Notes: a model not told the origin generated them from the letters alone. DNA of 9,795 nt from an uncultured Calothrix sp. (GCA_937884685.1 CAKZYM010000317.1:1-9795), one strand, 5' to 3'. Counted from the stretch's first letter, positions 1 to 7,100 are shown. Numbers and translations: made by a program.

Positions 1-1302
1 TAATTTACTTAATGAAAGTCGGAGTAAAAAATTAATACTCCACAACTTTTTACGATTCGGAGCTTGATTATACTGCCAAGGATAACCGATTTGCATCAAT
101 CTGATTAAAGCTTTTGTATCCGCTATTCGCGATGATTCATATAAGGGTAAAGCTTCAATAAGATTATTGTTTGTTTCTGATAATGCATCTTCAAGGATAA
201 ATACGTCTTCGAGTGCTGAGTTTACACCTTGTCCTAAATCTGGTGGAAAGCTGTGAATTGCGTCTCCTAAAAGAACTATAAATGCTTGGTCGTTCAATCT
301 TGAGTAGAATCCATTGCAATGTTGAGGAATGGGAAATTCTCCACCTTCACTTTGAGCAAATCTTTCTAGTTCTTGAGGATAAACTATTTTGTGTATGGGT
401 AATTGTGGAAAGGATTTAGTTAAAAAATCATGCATTTCCTCAGCGTTTTTCAACTTCCATATATTATGATTGGGTTTTGCGATAATATTAGCAGTACGAA
501 CTTCATCTGGATTTTTGACAGGTAATAATCCCAGAGATATTGAATTTTTACTATCTTTTAATGCACTACGGACAGCATATGCCATTTCGCTGGTGCTGAG
601 TTCTTCACCGCTTTCATCTAAGGGAAACTTTGGAGGTAAAGTTAATATTTGATATTTTAATCCTGCACTTGGTGAAGGGAAATATTTCATTTCAAATTTA
701 CTTGATAATGATGTATCCCATTTTTTAAGAGTATTGCGGACAATGGAGTTAATACCGTCGCATCCAATTAATAGAAAAGGTTGAAATTTGAGAGTTTCAT
801 CGTTTTCTATTTCAGCGATGACTTCTAATTTGTTCGATTTATTATCACCATTTGTATTTTCTTGATTGATTTCTATACATTTGGCATTAAAAATTATATT
901 AATCGAGTCCTGCCAATTATTTTCTATTTCTTGATAAAGTAAATTGACAAATGTCTTACGGGTTATCCAATAAGCAGGTTTTCTATTTGGGTCTACAATT
1001 GGTAGTTTTACTGTTTTACGCTTCCCATCTGGTGTAATTTTAGTTAATTCAAAATCAGTGCTTGCAACTCCATTTTGAGATAATTTTTCGGTAAGATTGA
1101 GATAATCTGTAAACTTTTGACCGCGACCATCTATCAGATAATTGAATGCTTTGTCAGGTTCGTAATAATCTGCACTAGGACGTTTTTCTAAAACAGTAAT
1201 ATTTTTCCAACCACGTTTTGCTAACATTAATCCAGTTGCAAAACCTGCTGGGCCACCTCCAACAATCAATACTTGCTGATGATTATTAATTATTTCTTTC
1301 AT
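1..1302 (-). CDS. FAD-dependent monooxygenase, kynurenine 3-monooxygenase-like (3' end beyond window)
   Basis: The minus strand reads open from an ATG at 1302 to base 1, giving 434 residues with no stop, so only the C-terminus is cut by the window edge. The N-terminal Rossmann motif VGGGPAG (residues 14-20) binds the FAD ADP moiety, with E39 at the expected end of strand 2. A CDG motif lies at 181-183 and GDAIH at 346-350, followed by GQGVNSALED (357-366). This is the class A flavoprotein hydroxylase layout (NAD(P)H- and O2-dependent aromatic ring hydroxylation). The C-terminal block resembles GQGMNAGFED of kynurenine 3-monooxygenase, and FNYLIDGRGQ after the first FAD motif also fits that branch. 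The substrate cannot be read from sequence, and no other tryptophan-catabolism gene is visible. An in-frame TGA three codons upstream fixes this ATG as the first possible start; no clear Shine-Dalgarno is seen. A hairpin separates it from uppS, so it probably has its own promoter. Confidence 0.85.
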   Translation of the reverse strand, partial: MKEIINNHQQVLIVGGGPAGFATGLMLAKRGWKNITVLEKRPSADYYEPDKAFNYLIDGRGQKFTDYLNLTEKLSQNGVASTDFELTKITPDGKRKTVKLPIVDPNRKPAYWITRKTFVNLLYQEIENNWQDSINIIFNAKCIEINQENTNGDNKSNKLEVIAEIENDETLKFQPFLLIGCDGINSIVRNTLKKWDTSLSSKFEMKYFPSPSAGLKYQILTLPPKFPLDESGEELSTSEMAYAVRSALKDSKNSISLGLLPVKNPDEVRTANIIAKPNHNIWKLKNAEEMHDFLTKSFPQLPIHKIVYPQELERFAQSEGGEFPIPQHCNGFYSRLNDQAFIVLLGDAIHSFPPDLGQGVNSALEDVFILEDALSETNNNLIEALPLYESSRIADTKALIRLMQIGYPWQYNQAPNRKKLWSINFLLRLSLSKL

Positions 1303-1357
1303 TTCATATCAAATATATTGTCCTATTTTCTAATTTAGAATAATTTGATGAATAGAG

Positions 1358-1386
1358 AAACCCGATTTTTTCAAAAAACCGGGTTT
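1358..1386 (-). terminator. Hairpin downstream of uppS, probable terminator
   Basis: AAACCCG (1358-1364) pairs with CGGGTTT (1380-1386). Between them TTTTTT (1366-1371) faces AAAAAA (1373-1378), so the sequence can fold into one long hairpin with a single A/C mismatch. It starts about 30 bp after the uppS stop and precedes the monooxygenase start. On the minus strand the T residues are mainly inside the stem rather than after it, so it is not a textbook intrinsic terminator. Similar AAACCCG/CGGGTTT hairpins are, from memory, common between cyanobacterial genes; it may be a dispersed palindrome that serves as a terminator. Confidence 0.5.
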
Positions 1387-1417
1387 ATTAATTATTTATT
1401 TTTATAGGTATGAAATT

Positions 1418-2167
1418 CTAAGCTGATAATACATCTTTAACTTTCCCAAAACGCCGTTCTCGATTTTGGTAACTTAAAATTGCTTCTTTAAATGCCTCTC
1501 TATCAAAATCTGGCCATAAAATATCTGTAAAATACATTTCGCTATAAGCCATTTGCCATAAAAGAAAGTTGCTTAATCGCTTCTCTCCGCTAGTACGAAT
1601 GAGTAAATCTGGTGCGGGAATATCTGCTGTATATAAACTTTTAGTAATTAAATCTTCGTCAATATTTTCTGGTTTAATTTCTCCTTTTTCAACTAATTCT
1701 GCGACTTGACGACAAGCGCTGATAATTTCTTTACGACTACCATAATTAACTGCAACATTAAATTGAACATCATTATTATTAGATGTCTCTAACATCGAAC
1801 GCTGCATTCCATTTTGTAATGATTTTGGTAACTCAGTTAAATCACCAATAAAATTGATTCTTACTCCTTCCCGATGCATTTCTCCTAATTCCCGACGCAA
1901 CATTTTTTCAAATAAAAGCATCAGAAAATCAACTTCTTCAGTTGGTCGTCGCCAATTTTCAGTAGAAAAAGCGTAAGCGGTTAATATTTTAATTCCCCAA
2001 TCTTTACAGCATCGCAATAGTTCTTTAAGTGTCTTTGCTCCTTGTCTGTGTCCGGCTATACGGGGTAATTTTTGTTGAGTAGCCCATCTACCATTACCAT
2101 CCATAATGACAGCTACGTGAGTAGGTAAATTTTGTGAGTCTAAATCTGCGGGTAAGTTTGAATTCAT
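1418..2167 (-). CDS. uppS: Isoprenyl transferase (undecaprenyl diphosphate synthase, cis-prenyltransferase)
   Basis: This enzyme condenses isopentenyl diphosphate with farnesyl diphosphate in cis to make the long-chain (usually C55) polyprenyl diphosphate carrier for peptidoglycan and surface polysaccharide. The 249 residues match the family's normal length. Visible signatures are IMDGNGRW (21-28) with the diphosphate/Mg-binding Asp at 23, FSTENW (67-72), NYGSRKE (141-147), the diphosphate-binding RTSGEKRLSN (191-200) with R191 and R197, and WQMAYSE (204-210) with the metal-ligand Glu at 210. No key residue is missing. Cyanobacteria may use related cis-prenyltransferases for other chain lengths, so exact product length is inferred. 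The ATG at 2167 gives the usual short N-terminal extension before the first motif; the upstream region has only a weak ribosome-binding sequence. The diiron gene ends 37 bp upstream on the same strand, suggesting a shared transcript. Confidence 0.96.
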   Translation of the reverse strand: MNSNLPADLDSQNLPTHVAVIMDGNGRWATQQKLPRIAGHRQGAKTLKELLRCCKDWGIKILTAYAFSTENWRRPTEEVDFLMLLFEKMLRRELGEMHREGVRINFIGDLTELPKSLQNGMQRSMLETSNNNDVQFNVAVNYGSRKEIISACRQVAELVEKGEIKPENIDEDLITKSLYTADIPAPDLLIRTSGEKRLSNFLLWQMAYSEMYFTDILWPDFDREAFKEAILSYQNRERRFGKVKDVLSA

Positions 2168-2204
2168 AGGATTGTAAGTTTTATAATTTAGAAGAATTTA
2201 GATT

Positions 2205-3188
2205 TTATACAGTAAGTAATGACTCAACCGTAGGAAATTCTGAGTTGGGAATTTCTTCGACTCCAAATAGTTCATTTAAATATGTTGGTGTCAGGGTATT
2301 ATTCCAAATCCATAATTGATGTATTGCAGAACTAAAGGTGAATAACAAGCTGATTTTGTTACCAAAGTACCAAGAATCCCAGTTAAGGGTTTGCATCATT
2401 CGTTTTAAAGTTCTGACGAGACTATTGCTTTTGTAGTTTTGGTGACGAGTTTTAATCAAAGTTTTGGTTATTTTGATTGCAGAAGTATCGGGATAACACC
2501 AAACACCAAATCCCCAGAATTTTGTCATGTGATTGATTTCGTCAATCGCTAATTGCTCTAGAATGTCTTGAAGTGACCCGGTTGTATGAGCCATAAGCCA
2601 TATATAAAGACAAGTCGCTCCGAATTCAGTTGCTATCCGATGCAAACCATGACGGTATAAATCTTCGTAGGGATTTGAGGTAGGTAAATAACCTCTAACA
2701 GTGCGGAGTTTTGGAGTAATTTTTTCACCCGTTAACTGCTGGTAAACCTTGATTAATGCGGGAGTATGCTGACGCTCTTCTTTTTCCCATAAACCTGGTT
2801 CTATTAGCTTTCCCCTTTCATCAATCGTTCCTCCTACATACTGAGCCATTTGTGGATGTAATTTTTCTAAATACTGCCGACTCGTTTGAGTATATCCTCG
2901 GATAGGCGCTTCAGTATCCATCGCACCCACCAAAACTGATAAAAACACCTCTGTATCAATACCAATTATTTGTTGGCGATGAATACTTTGCCAATCGATG
3001 GGTTTCCAAGGACGCGCTTGTGGTTTTTTAAATTGCGATGGCAATTCTGTTAAGCGTTTGTCTAACTCTTTCTTTGCAAGGTAATGTTTGATTAAAAAAT
3101 TTATACGTTCTTGGATTTGGAAATAGTTTCTATCTGAATTATTTTTATCCACCCAATTGGATTCTGTTTTACTAGATATATTTATCAT
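2205..3188 (-). CDS. Ferritin-like diiron protein related to soluble acyl-ACP desaturases
   Basis: This 327-residue protein carries a complete six-ligand diiron site in the order and spacing of soluble acyl-ACP (stearoyl-ACP Delta9) desaturases: E93 in DTEAPIRGYTQ, E138 and H141 in EERQH, E188 in ATEFGA, and E217 and H220 in DEINH. Ligand spacing (45, 50 and 29 residues) is close to the plant enzyme (38, 53 and 33, from memory). This family introduces a double bond into an acyl chain carried on ACP, using O2 and ferredoxin. The substrate here is unknown, and another O2-dependent diiron reaction is possible. There is no signal peptide or clear membrane segment, so it is probably soluble and cytoplasmic. 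The C-terminal ~80 residues are hydrophobic-aromatic and not recognised. It starts at the only suitable ATG, preceded by A+T-rich DNA without a good Shine-Dalgarno. Its position 37 bp upstream of uppS suggests co-transcription. Confidence 0.75.
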   Translation of the reverse strand: MINISSKTESNWVDKNNSDRNYFQIQERINFLIKHYLAKKELDKRLTELPSQFKKPQARPWKPIDWQSIHRQQIIGIDTEVFLSVLVGAMDTEAPIRGYTQTSRQYLEKLHPQMAQYVGGTIDERGKLIEPGLWEKEERQHTPALIKVYQQLTGEKITPKLRTVRGYLPTSNPYEDLYRHGLHRIATEFGATCLYIWLMAHTTGSLQDILEQLAIDEINHMTKFWGFGVWCYPDTSAIKITKTLIKTRHQNYKSNSLVRTLKRMMQTLNWDSWYFGNKISLLFTFSSAIHQLWIWNNTLTPTYLNELFGVEEIPNSEFPTVESLLTV

Positions 3189-3254
3189 TTATTTAATCAA
3201 GGTATTTATTTTTGCTTTGTGATTTCAGTTTAAATCTGTGATTAGAGGTTTGTC

Positions 3255-3274
3255 AGTCGGGTAAAGTCGGGTAA
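3255..3274. repeat. Perfect 10-bp tandem duplication
   Basis: AGTCGGGTAA occurs twice with no gap (3255-3264 and 3265-3274), about 70 bp upstream of the diiron gene start. One helical turn separates the copies, as expected for paired regulator half-sites, but simple slippage could also produce it. Confidence 0.5.
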
Positions 3275-3404
3275 AAAGTATGATGATAATATTTGCGAGG
3301 AATTGCAGGAAGGTTAATTTACTAAGACGATGGTGCTGTGAGGTATTTCTTGGTTTACTTTTAGAAAGTATTAGTTATTTCCTAAGCAATGACTTTGAAC
3401 AAAT

Positions 3405-3418
3405 TATTTAGCTAAATA
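3405..3418. promoter_or_regulatory. Perfect 14-bp palindrome, possible operator
   Basis: TATTTAGCTAAATA is its own reverse complement. It lies in the divergent spacer, about 215 bp from the leftward start and 345 bp from the rightward start. A dimeric regulator could bind it, but A+T-rich DNA produces palindromes by chance and no known regulator consensus was recognised. Confidence 0.25.
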
Positions 3419-3509
3419 GCAGTCTAAAATATTGATTTAATATTGCTGAATACCTAACATTATTATGTCTGTACGCGGGTTTTATCTTTTTACAAATAGC
3501 TTAATCTAG

Positions 3510-3543
3510 TAACGTCAGAATGCTGATGTTAATCTTGTTTTTT
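3510..3543 (+). terminator. Weak terminator-like hairpin in the leader region of the STAND gene
   Basis: TAACGTCAG (3510-3518) and CTGATGTTA (3523-3531) form a 9-bp stem with one G-U pair and a 4-base AATG loop. Six T residues follow at 3538-3543 after a 6-base gap. The gap weakens the call. If real, it would end a short plus-strand transcript starting between about 3190 and 3500, or act as an attenuator ahead of the STAND gene, whose start is 218 bp downstream. Confidence 0.3.
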
Positions 3544-3710
3544 ATTAATGTATAAAATTCATAATTCAAAACAAATTTAATACTCGTACCTCAATTTTTA
3601 TTTATAATTTTCTACCAGAGAATAGGAGTAAAGGTAATTTAATAAGTAAAGGAAAAATCAAGTTTACATAAACTTCTCCAAAAAGGCTGGTTTCCAACTG
3701 TAGACTAGGA

Positions 3711-3738
3711 TTGAGCTTGCTTCTTGCATTTGTAAACT
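3711..3738 (+). promoter_or_regulatory. Weak candidate promoter for the STAND ATPase gene
   Basis: TTGAGC (3711-3716) and TAAACT (3733-3738) are separated by 16 bp, and each matches the sigma-70-type consensus at about four of six positions. The -10 candidate ends 22 bp before the ATG at 3761, which would leave a very short leader. TGTAAACT (3731-3738) is the reverse complement of AGTTTACA (3661-3668), part of a near-palindrome upstream; this may be chance. Confidence 0.22.
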
Positions 3739-3760
3739 AAACTACCTTGGTCGCTGAAAA

Positions 3761-6172
3761 ATGGATGATGAGGCAGTATTGGTATGGTTAGATACCGTAA
3801 TACCTTCTAAAACTGGAGAACAACTAAGCGAATTAGATAAAATTATTCTTAAACAGGTTTGGTTGGGAAGAAAGTATTTAGAAATAGCCGATTTTTACGG
3901 TTGTACCGAAGGACACGCTAAGGATGTGGGTTCTCGGTTGTGGAAGTTGCTTTCTAAAGTTATGCGTCAGAAAATTACTAAGAGTAACTGTCGCAGGGTT
4001 TTGGAAAAGTGCTTTCGTAAAGCTGGTACAATATCTGGTTTGTTTGATTATCAAGTTACGTCTGATAGTTCCTTACCTGTGGAAGAAAAGGAGCTATTAA
4101 ATGAAGTTAAAGAAGATATCAATTTTATTGGTAGAAATGATGCAATTCAACGCATTGATGATTTAGCAAATCTTGGTAACAAAGTAATTGTGATTCAAGG
4201 TGAAGGAGGTTTGGGAAAAACTACTCTTGCTCAACAATACCTGCACTCTCAAGAATTTGATGTGGTTTTGGAATTGTTGATGGCTAAGGAAACTCAAAAC
4301 ATTACTTCAGCACAACGGGTAGTGGAAGAATGGTTAAAGCAAGATTTTCAACAGGAACCTGGTTTGGAATTCGGGGTAACTTTAGGAAGATTGAAGCGAC
4401 AACTCCAATCAAAGCGAATTGGAATTTTAATTGATAATTTAGAACCAGCGCTGGATGGGAAAGGACGTTTTATAAAACCCCATCGCAACTATATTGAATT
4501 ATTGCGAATTTTAACCGATGCAAGAATACAATCAACTACTTTAATTACTAGTAGAGATAGACTTTGCGAACCCGAATTGAATGTAACTCACTATCGACTT
4601 CCGGGTTTAGATGAATTAGCTTGGCAAAAGTATTTTAATAACCGTGGAGTGAAGATTGATTTAGCAACTTTACAAAAAATGCATCATGCTTATGGTGGTA
4701 ATGCTAAAGCAATGGGAATTCTTTGCGGTTCAATTCTAGAAGATTTTGACGGTGATGTTAGTGGTTATTGGCAAGAAAATCATGCTGACCCTCTAGCTGT
4801 AACTGATTTAAAAAATTTAGCTGCAAGTCAAATCAATCGCTTGCAAAAGTTGGATTCTCAAGCATATCGTTTGCTGTATCGTTTAGGATGTTATCGCTAT
4901 CAAGATGTTTCCACAGTTCCAACTTCAGCACTTTTGAGTTTATTGTGGGATGTTGAACCGGAGCAGCACCGTCAAATTATTGCTTCGTTAAAAAATCGTT
5001 CTTTAATTGAGTGCAATAAAGGAGAATATTGGCTGCATCCGGTAATTAGAGCCGAAGCTATTTATCGTTTACGCAATAGTGATGATTGGGAATTAGCGAA
5101 TCACAAGGCTGCTGAATTTTGGACAGAAAGCGTACAAAAAATTGAAAATTTTCAACATGCTTTGCAAGCGTTAGAAGCTTATTATCACTATATTGAAATT
5201 AACCAATTTGAATTAGCCGGAAAGCTAATAATTAAAACTAGAAATAATCAATGGGGGCAATTTTTAACCCTTGGAAGCACGTTGTATCGAATGGGTTTAG
5301 TTCAACCAATTTTAGCTGCAACTATTCATATTATTAATCATATTGACGATGATACTAAAATCAGTGAACTATATAATATTTTAGGCGATTTGTATTGGAT
5401 AAGCGGTAAAATACAGCCAGCAATTGAATATCAAGAGAAAACAATTTATTTAGCAAGTAAAGCACTTAAGAGTTTAATTAATCAGAAAGAAAATAAGCAG
5501 TCATTTTATTATTATCGAATGCTCGAAGTGGATTCCCTACTCAGTATCGGTCTTTATAAAATTGATTTATGGGAATTATCAGAATCTGCAAAATTATTTC
5601 AGCAGGTTATTAATCTCGCTCAAAATACAGCACACAATCCTTGGGCAGAAAAAGCTGCTGTATGTTTATCTTTAGTCAATTCTTATTTGAAACAATATCC
5701 ATCTGCTTATTTACTTGCCGATAAATGTTATCACAATATTACAGCAGAAGTGAATATTGAAAAAACTGGAAGATTTGCTTATTTTATTCAAATACTCGGT
5801 CAAACATACGTTAATTTGAAAGAATTTAGCAAAGCCAAAGAATTGTTTTCGATGGCTTTAAAATTTGCCGAAGAAAGTCACTACACGCAAGTTAAAGCAA
5901 AAAGTTTGAATGGTTTAGCTGAAATATATCGAAGACAGCAAGAATTTAATTTTGCTTTGAATAATCATTTAGAAGTAATCGAACTATTAGATAAAATTGG
6001 TGCTAAATGCGATTTAGCTGAAGCTTATTTTCAGTTAACTTTGACCTATCAAGATATGGGTAATCGAAGTGAAAGTCGGGTGAACATTGAGAAAGCTATT
6101 CGTTTGTTTAAAGAGATAGAAGCTCCTAAACAGGTGGAGAAAGTCAATCATCAGTTAACAATTAACAAATAA
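3761..6172 (+). CDS. STAND-class NTPase: N-terminal HTH, NB-ARC domain, C-terminal TPR repeats
   Basis: This 803-residue protein is a signal-transduction ATPase with the NLR/Apaf-1 layout. Residues ~20-85 form a helical, sigma-region-4-like helix-turn-helix (YLEIADFYGCTEGHAKDVG, 39-57) of the type found at the N-terminus of vWA-MoxR-associated (vMAP) and cyanobacterial NB-ARC proteins. NB-ARC spans ~122-330: Walker A GEGGLGKTT (147-155), Walker B ILIDN (222-226), sensor-like TSRDR (263-267) and a GLPL-like YGGNAKAMG (311-319). A winged-helix region (~365-436) carries LHP (425-427), the bacterial counterpart of the MHD motif. From ~535 onward helical TPR units follow (about 536-570, 590-620, 672-705, 712-745, 752-785) and probably sense a ligand or partner. 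It has no fused nuclease, TIR or protease effector, so the output may be the HTH or a partner protein elsewhere. It is transcribed alone. Roles in regulation or in phage defence are both possible. The start lacks a clear Shine-Dalgarno but agrees with the HTH boundary. Confidence 0.88.
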   Translation: MDDEAVLVWLDTVIPSKTGEQLSELDKIILKQVWLGRKYLEIADFYGCTEGHAKDVGSRLWKLLSKVMRQKITKSNCRRVLEKCFRKAGTISGLFDYQVTSDSSLPVEEKELLNEVKEDINFIGRNDAIQRIDDLANLGNKVIVIQGEGGLGKTTLAQQYLHSQEFDVVLELLMAKETQNITSAQRVVEEWLKQDFQQEPGLEFGVTLGRLKRQLQSKRIGILIDNLEPALDGKGRFIKPHRNYIELLRILTDARIQSTTLITSRDRLCEPELNVTHYRLPGLDELAWQKYFNNRGVKIDLATLQKMHHAYGGNAKAMGILCGSILEDFDGDVSGYWQENHADPLAVTDLKNLAASQINRLQKLDSQAYRLLYRLGCYRYQDVSTVPTSALLSLLWDVEPEQHRQIIASLKNRSLIECNKGEYWLHPVIRAEAIYRLRNSDDWELANHKAAEFWTESVQKIENFQHALQALEAYYHYIEINQFELAGKLIIKTRNNQWGQFLTLGSTLYRMGLVQPILAATIHIINHIDDDTKISELYNILGDLYWISGKIQPAIEYQEKTIYLASKALKSLINQKENKQSFYYYRMLEVDSLLSIGLYKIDLWELSESAKLFQQVINLAQNTAHNPWAEKAAVCLSLVNSYLKQYPSAYLLADKCYHNITAEVNIEKTGRFAYFIQILGQTYVNLKEFSKAKELFSMALKFAEESHYTQVKAKSLNGLAEIYRRQQEFNFALNNHLEVIELLDKIGAKCDLAEAYFQLTLTYQDMGNRSESRVNIEKAIRLFKEIEAPKQVEKVNHQLTINK

Positions 6173-6225
6173 TAATTGTCTTATGGAATATTATTAATAA
6201 GTAAATATTCAAGTAAGCTTACTAT

Positions 6226-6268
6226 TAAAAAAATCAGCAGCATCCGGCTTTGTCCAGAAAACTGCTGA
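6226..6268 (-). terminator. Rho-independent terminator downstream of the DM13 gene
   Basis: On the minus strand TCAGCAG (6268-6262) pairs with CTGCTGA (6240-6234). Inside it TCTGG (6258-6254) pairs with CCGGA (6247-6243) around a 6-base loop. Seven T residues follow immediately (6233-6227). This two-tier stem with an adjacent T-run is a good intrinsic terminator for the leftward DM13 gene, about 126 bp past its stop. It also lies 60-95 bp after the convergent STAND gene, but on that strand there is no T-run. Confidence 0.65.
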
Positions 6269-6355
6269 AAAATGGTGTGTGGTTAAGCGAGCGATAAGAA
6301 TCTAAAGATAAATCTTAAATATAAAAGTGCATTTTAAATCAGTGAAGTAAGAGCA

Positions 6356-6385
6356 GTTGTCAGACGCGAATTGTTAACTGACAAC
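6356..6385. repeat. 8-bp inverted repeat just past the DM13 stop
   Basis: GTTGTCAG (6356-6363) and CTGACAAC (6378-6385) are exact inverted copies around a 14-base spacer, starting 10 bp after the DM13 stop. No T-run follows on either strand. The GTTGTCAG/GTTAACTGACAAC wording resembles the low-complexity heptad repeats found between genes in heterocystous cyanobacteria, so it may be a repeat remnant or an RNA-stabilising hairpin. Confidence 0.4.
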
Positions 6386-6394
6386 CATCAACTA

Positions 6395-6874
6395 CTAAGC
6401 ACCTTGCAATCTAGCGAAGCCAAAGGTGACGTTAAATTCTTCACACCAAATTGCTACAGATTTGAAATCTTTCAAGTCAAAATTGGCAGGAATTTCATAA
6501 CGTTGAGCGCCATCGAAGCGTTGTAAATTAGCTAGAGTTACATAATTCTTTTCTTGTAAGTTGACGGGTACGGTGCTTTTGCGGTGGAGAACAACTCTTA
6601 CCTTCGGTCCCCGTGCGGTGGTGAATCCTTTACTGAATTCCAAATAGCGTTTGCCATTTTTCTCAACAATCTTAGCCGTACCGTTGGTGGGGTGGTCTTG
6701 TTCTGTGGTTACAAAGCTACCGGATGCAATTAGTGACTGTGATTTCGCTGCAACTCTTACACTTCTTCCCGCTCTTTGTGCTTGTACTGGTTGAGCATTG
6801 AGTGCTAATTGTCCGACGCTACCGAATAATACGATTGATGCAATTCCGAATCCAGCTAATTTGTTGAGTTTCAT
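6395..6874 (-). CDS. Secreted DM13-domain protein
   Basis: This 159-residue protein begins with a signal peptide: K2/K5, a hydrophobic core at about 7-25 and a VQA|Q cleavage candidate at 32/33. The mature part from ~47 is a single DM13 domain: SGSF (51-54), a TNGTAKI strand (63-69), YLEFSKGFTTARGP (77-90), KVRVVLH (91-97), YEIPANFDL (126-134), and the ending SVAIWCEEFNVTFGFARL (139-156) with the family's conserved Cys (C144). DM13 domains occur in extracytoplasmic proteins and are proposed, not shown, to take part in redox or electron transfer reactions through that cysteine. No lipobox is seen, so it is probably periplasmic or exported. AGAGGTAA about 8 bp before the ATG is a good ribosome-binding site and supports this start. 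Its own substrate is unknown. A terminator follows, and an ATPase-gene remnant lies 34 bp upstream. Confidence 0.85.
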   Translation of the reverse strand: MKLNKLAGFGIASIVLFGSVGQLALNAQPVQAQRAGRSVRVAAKSQSLIASGSFVTTEQDHPTNGTAKIVEKNGKRYLEFSKGFTTARGPKVRVVLHRKSTVPVNLQEKNYVTLANLQRFDGAQRYEIPANFDLKDFKSVAIWCEEFNVTFGFARLQGA

Positions 6875-6908
6875 TTGTCGTTACCTCTTGTTGGTTGTTT
6901 CTCTGTCC

Positions 6909-7100
6909 TTAATTACTAATATCGAGGATGAAGCTGAGGTGGTAGTGAATGATAACTGAGGTAACGGTAAGAGTTATCTGAGAAAACTGAGAAATACGCT
7001 GTTGAATTAAATCCTCCAAATCTGGCAATCTTTTAATTGGAGATAGCATGTAATGAATATCTTCTTGGCAAGGATCAGCAATATTAAACCAGCGAGACAT
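6909..7100 (-). pseudogene. N-terminal remnant of an AAA-like P-loop ATPase gene
   Basis: The 63-codon frame begins RWFNIADPC (3-11), then HYMLSPIKRLPDLEDLI (16-32). From memory this matches the start of cyanobacterial AAA-like ATPases (FNTAGPC...HYMLPP..RLP.L..LI) that continue into YFVIHAPRQTGKTT, the Walker A segment. Here the similarity stops near residue 39. The next 24 codons (ITLTVTSVIIHYH...) show no P-loop, and the other two minus-strand frames over 6900-7000 show none either. The gene therefore seems truncated or deleted just before its catalytic core and cannot encode an active ATPase. The surviving ORF might still be translated, but no strong ribosome-binding site was seen. It ends 34 bp before the DM13 start, so the DM13 promoter probably lies within it. 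Confidence 0.6.
6934..6991. promoter_or_regulatory. Regularly spaced CTGAG repeats upstream of the DM13 gene
   Basis: CTGAG occurs at 6934, 6956, 6978 and 6987. The first three are exactly 22 bp apart (two helical turns), and the first two extend to CTGAGGT. They lie 60-117 bp upstream of the DM13 start, where an activator or repressor would bind (read as ACCTCAG from that gene's strand). They also cover the non-homologous tail of the ATPase remnant. No known regulator consensus is recognised. Confidence 0.3.

Larger units (their letters stand above)
3189..3760. other. 572-bp gene-free divergent intergenic region
   Basis: This A+T-rich stretch separates two divergent genes (diiron protein leftward, STAND ATPase rightward), so it should hold both promoters. 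I see no convincing ORF, tRNA or other RNA gene. It contains a 10-bp tandem repeat (3255-3274), a 14-bp palindrome (3405-3418), two AATATT copies 11 bp apart (3428-3433 and 3439-3444), a terminator-like hairpin (3510-3543) and a near-palindrome AAGTTTA-CA-TAAACTT (3660-3675). The length is large for a simple divergent promoter and leaves room for an untranslated leader or small RNA. Confidence 0.6.

Noticed and set aside
470..652. 60-codon plus-strand ORF
   Set aside because: It lies wholly inside the opposite-strand monooxygenase, which has clear FAD motifs. The ORF resembles no family.
2205..3188. Bacterioferritin, rubrerythrin or ribonucleotide reductase small subunit
   Set aside because: The ligand order, the EERQH and DEINH motifs and the length fit the acyl-ACP desaturase branch better. 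No ribonucleotide-reductase radical tyrosine context or rubredoxin cysteines are present.
3761..6172. MalT/LuxR-type transcription activator
   Set aside because: The HTH is N-terminal and of the vMAP-like type, while MalT/LuxR proteins carry a C-terminal LuxR HTH. The C-terminus here is TPR only.
6212..6223. 12-bp palindrome AGTAAGCTTACT after the STAND gene
   Set aside because: Without a loop or following T-run it cannot be a normal terminator, and short A+T-rich palindromes are frequent here.
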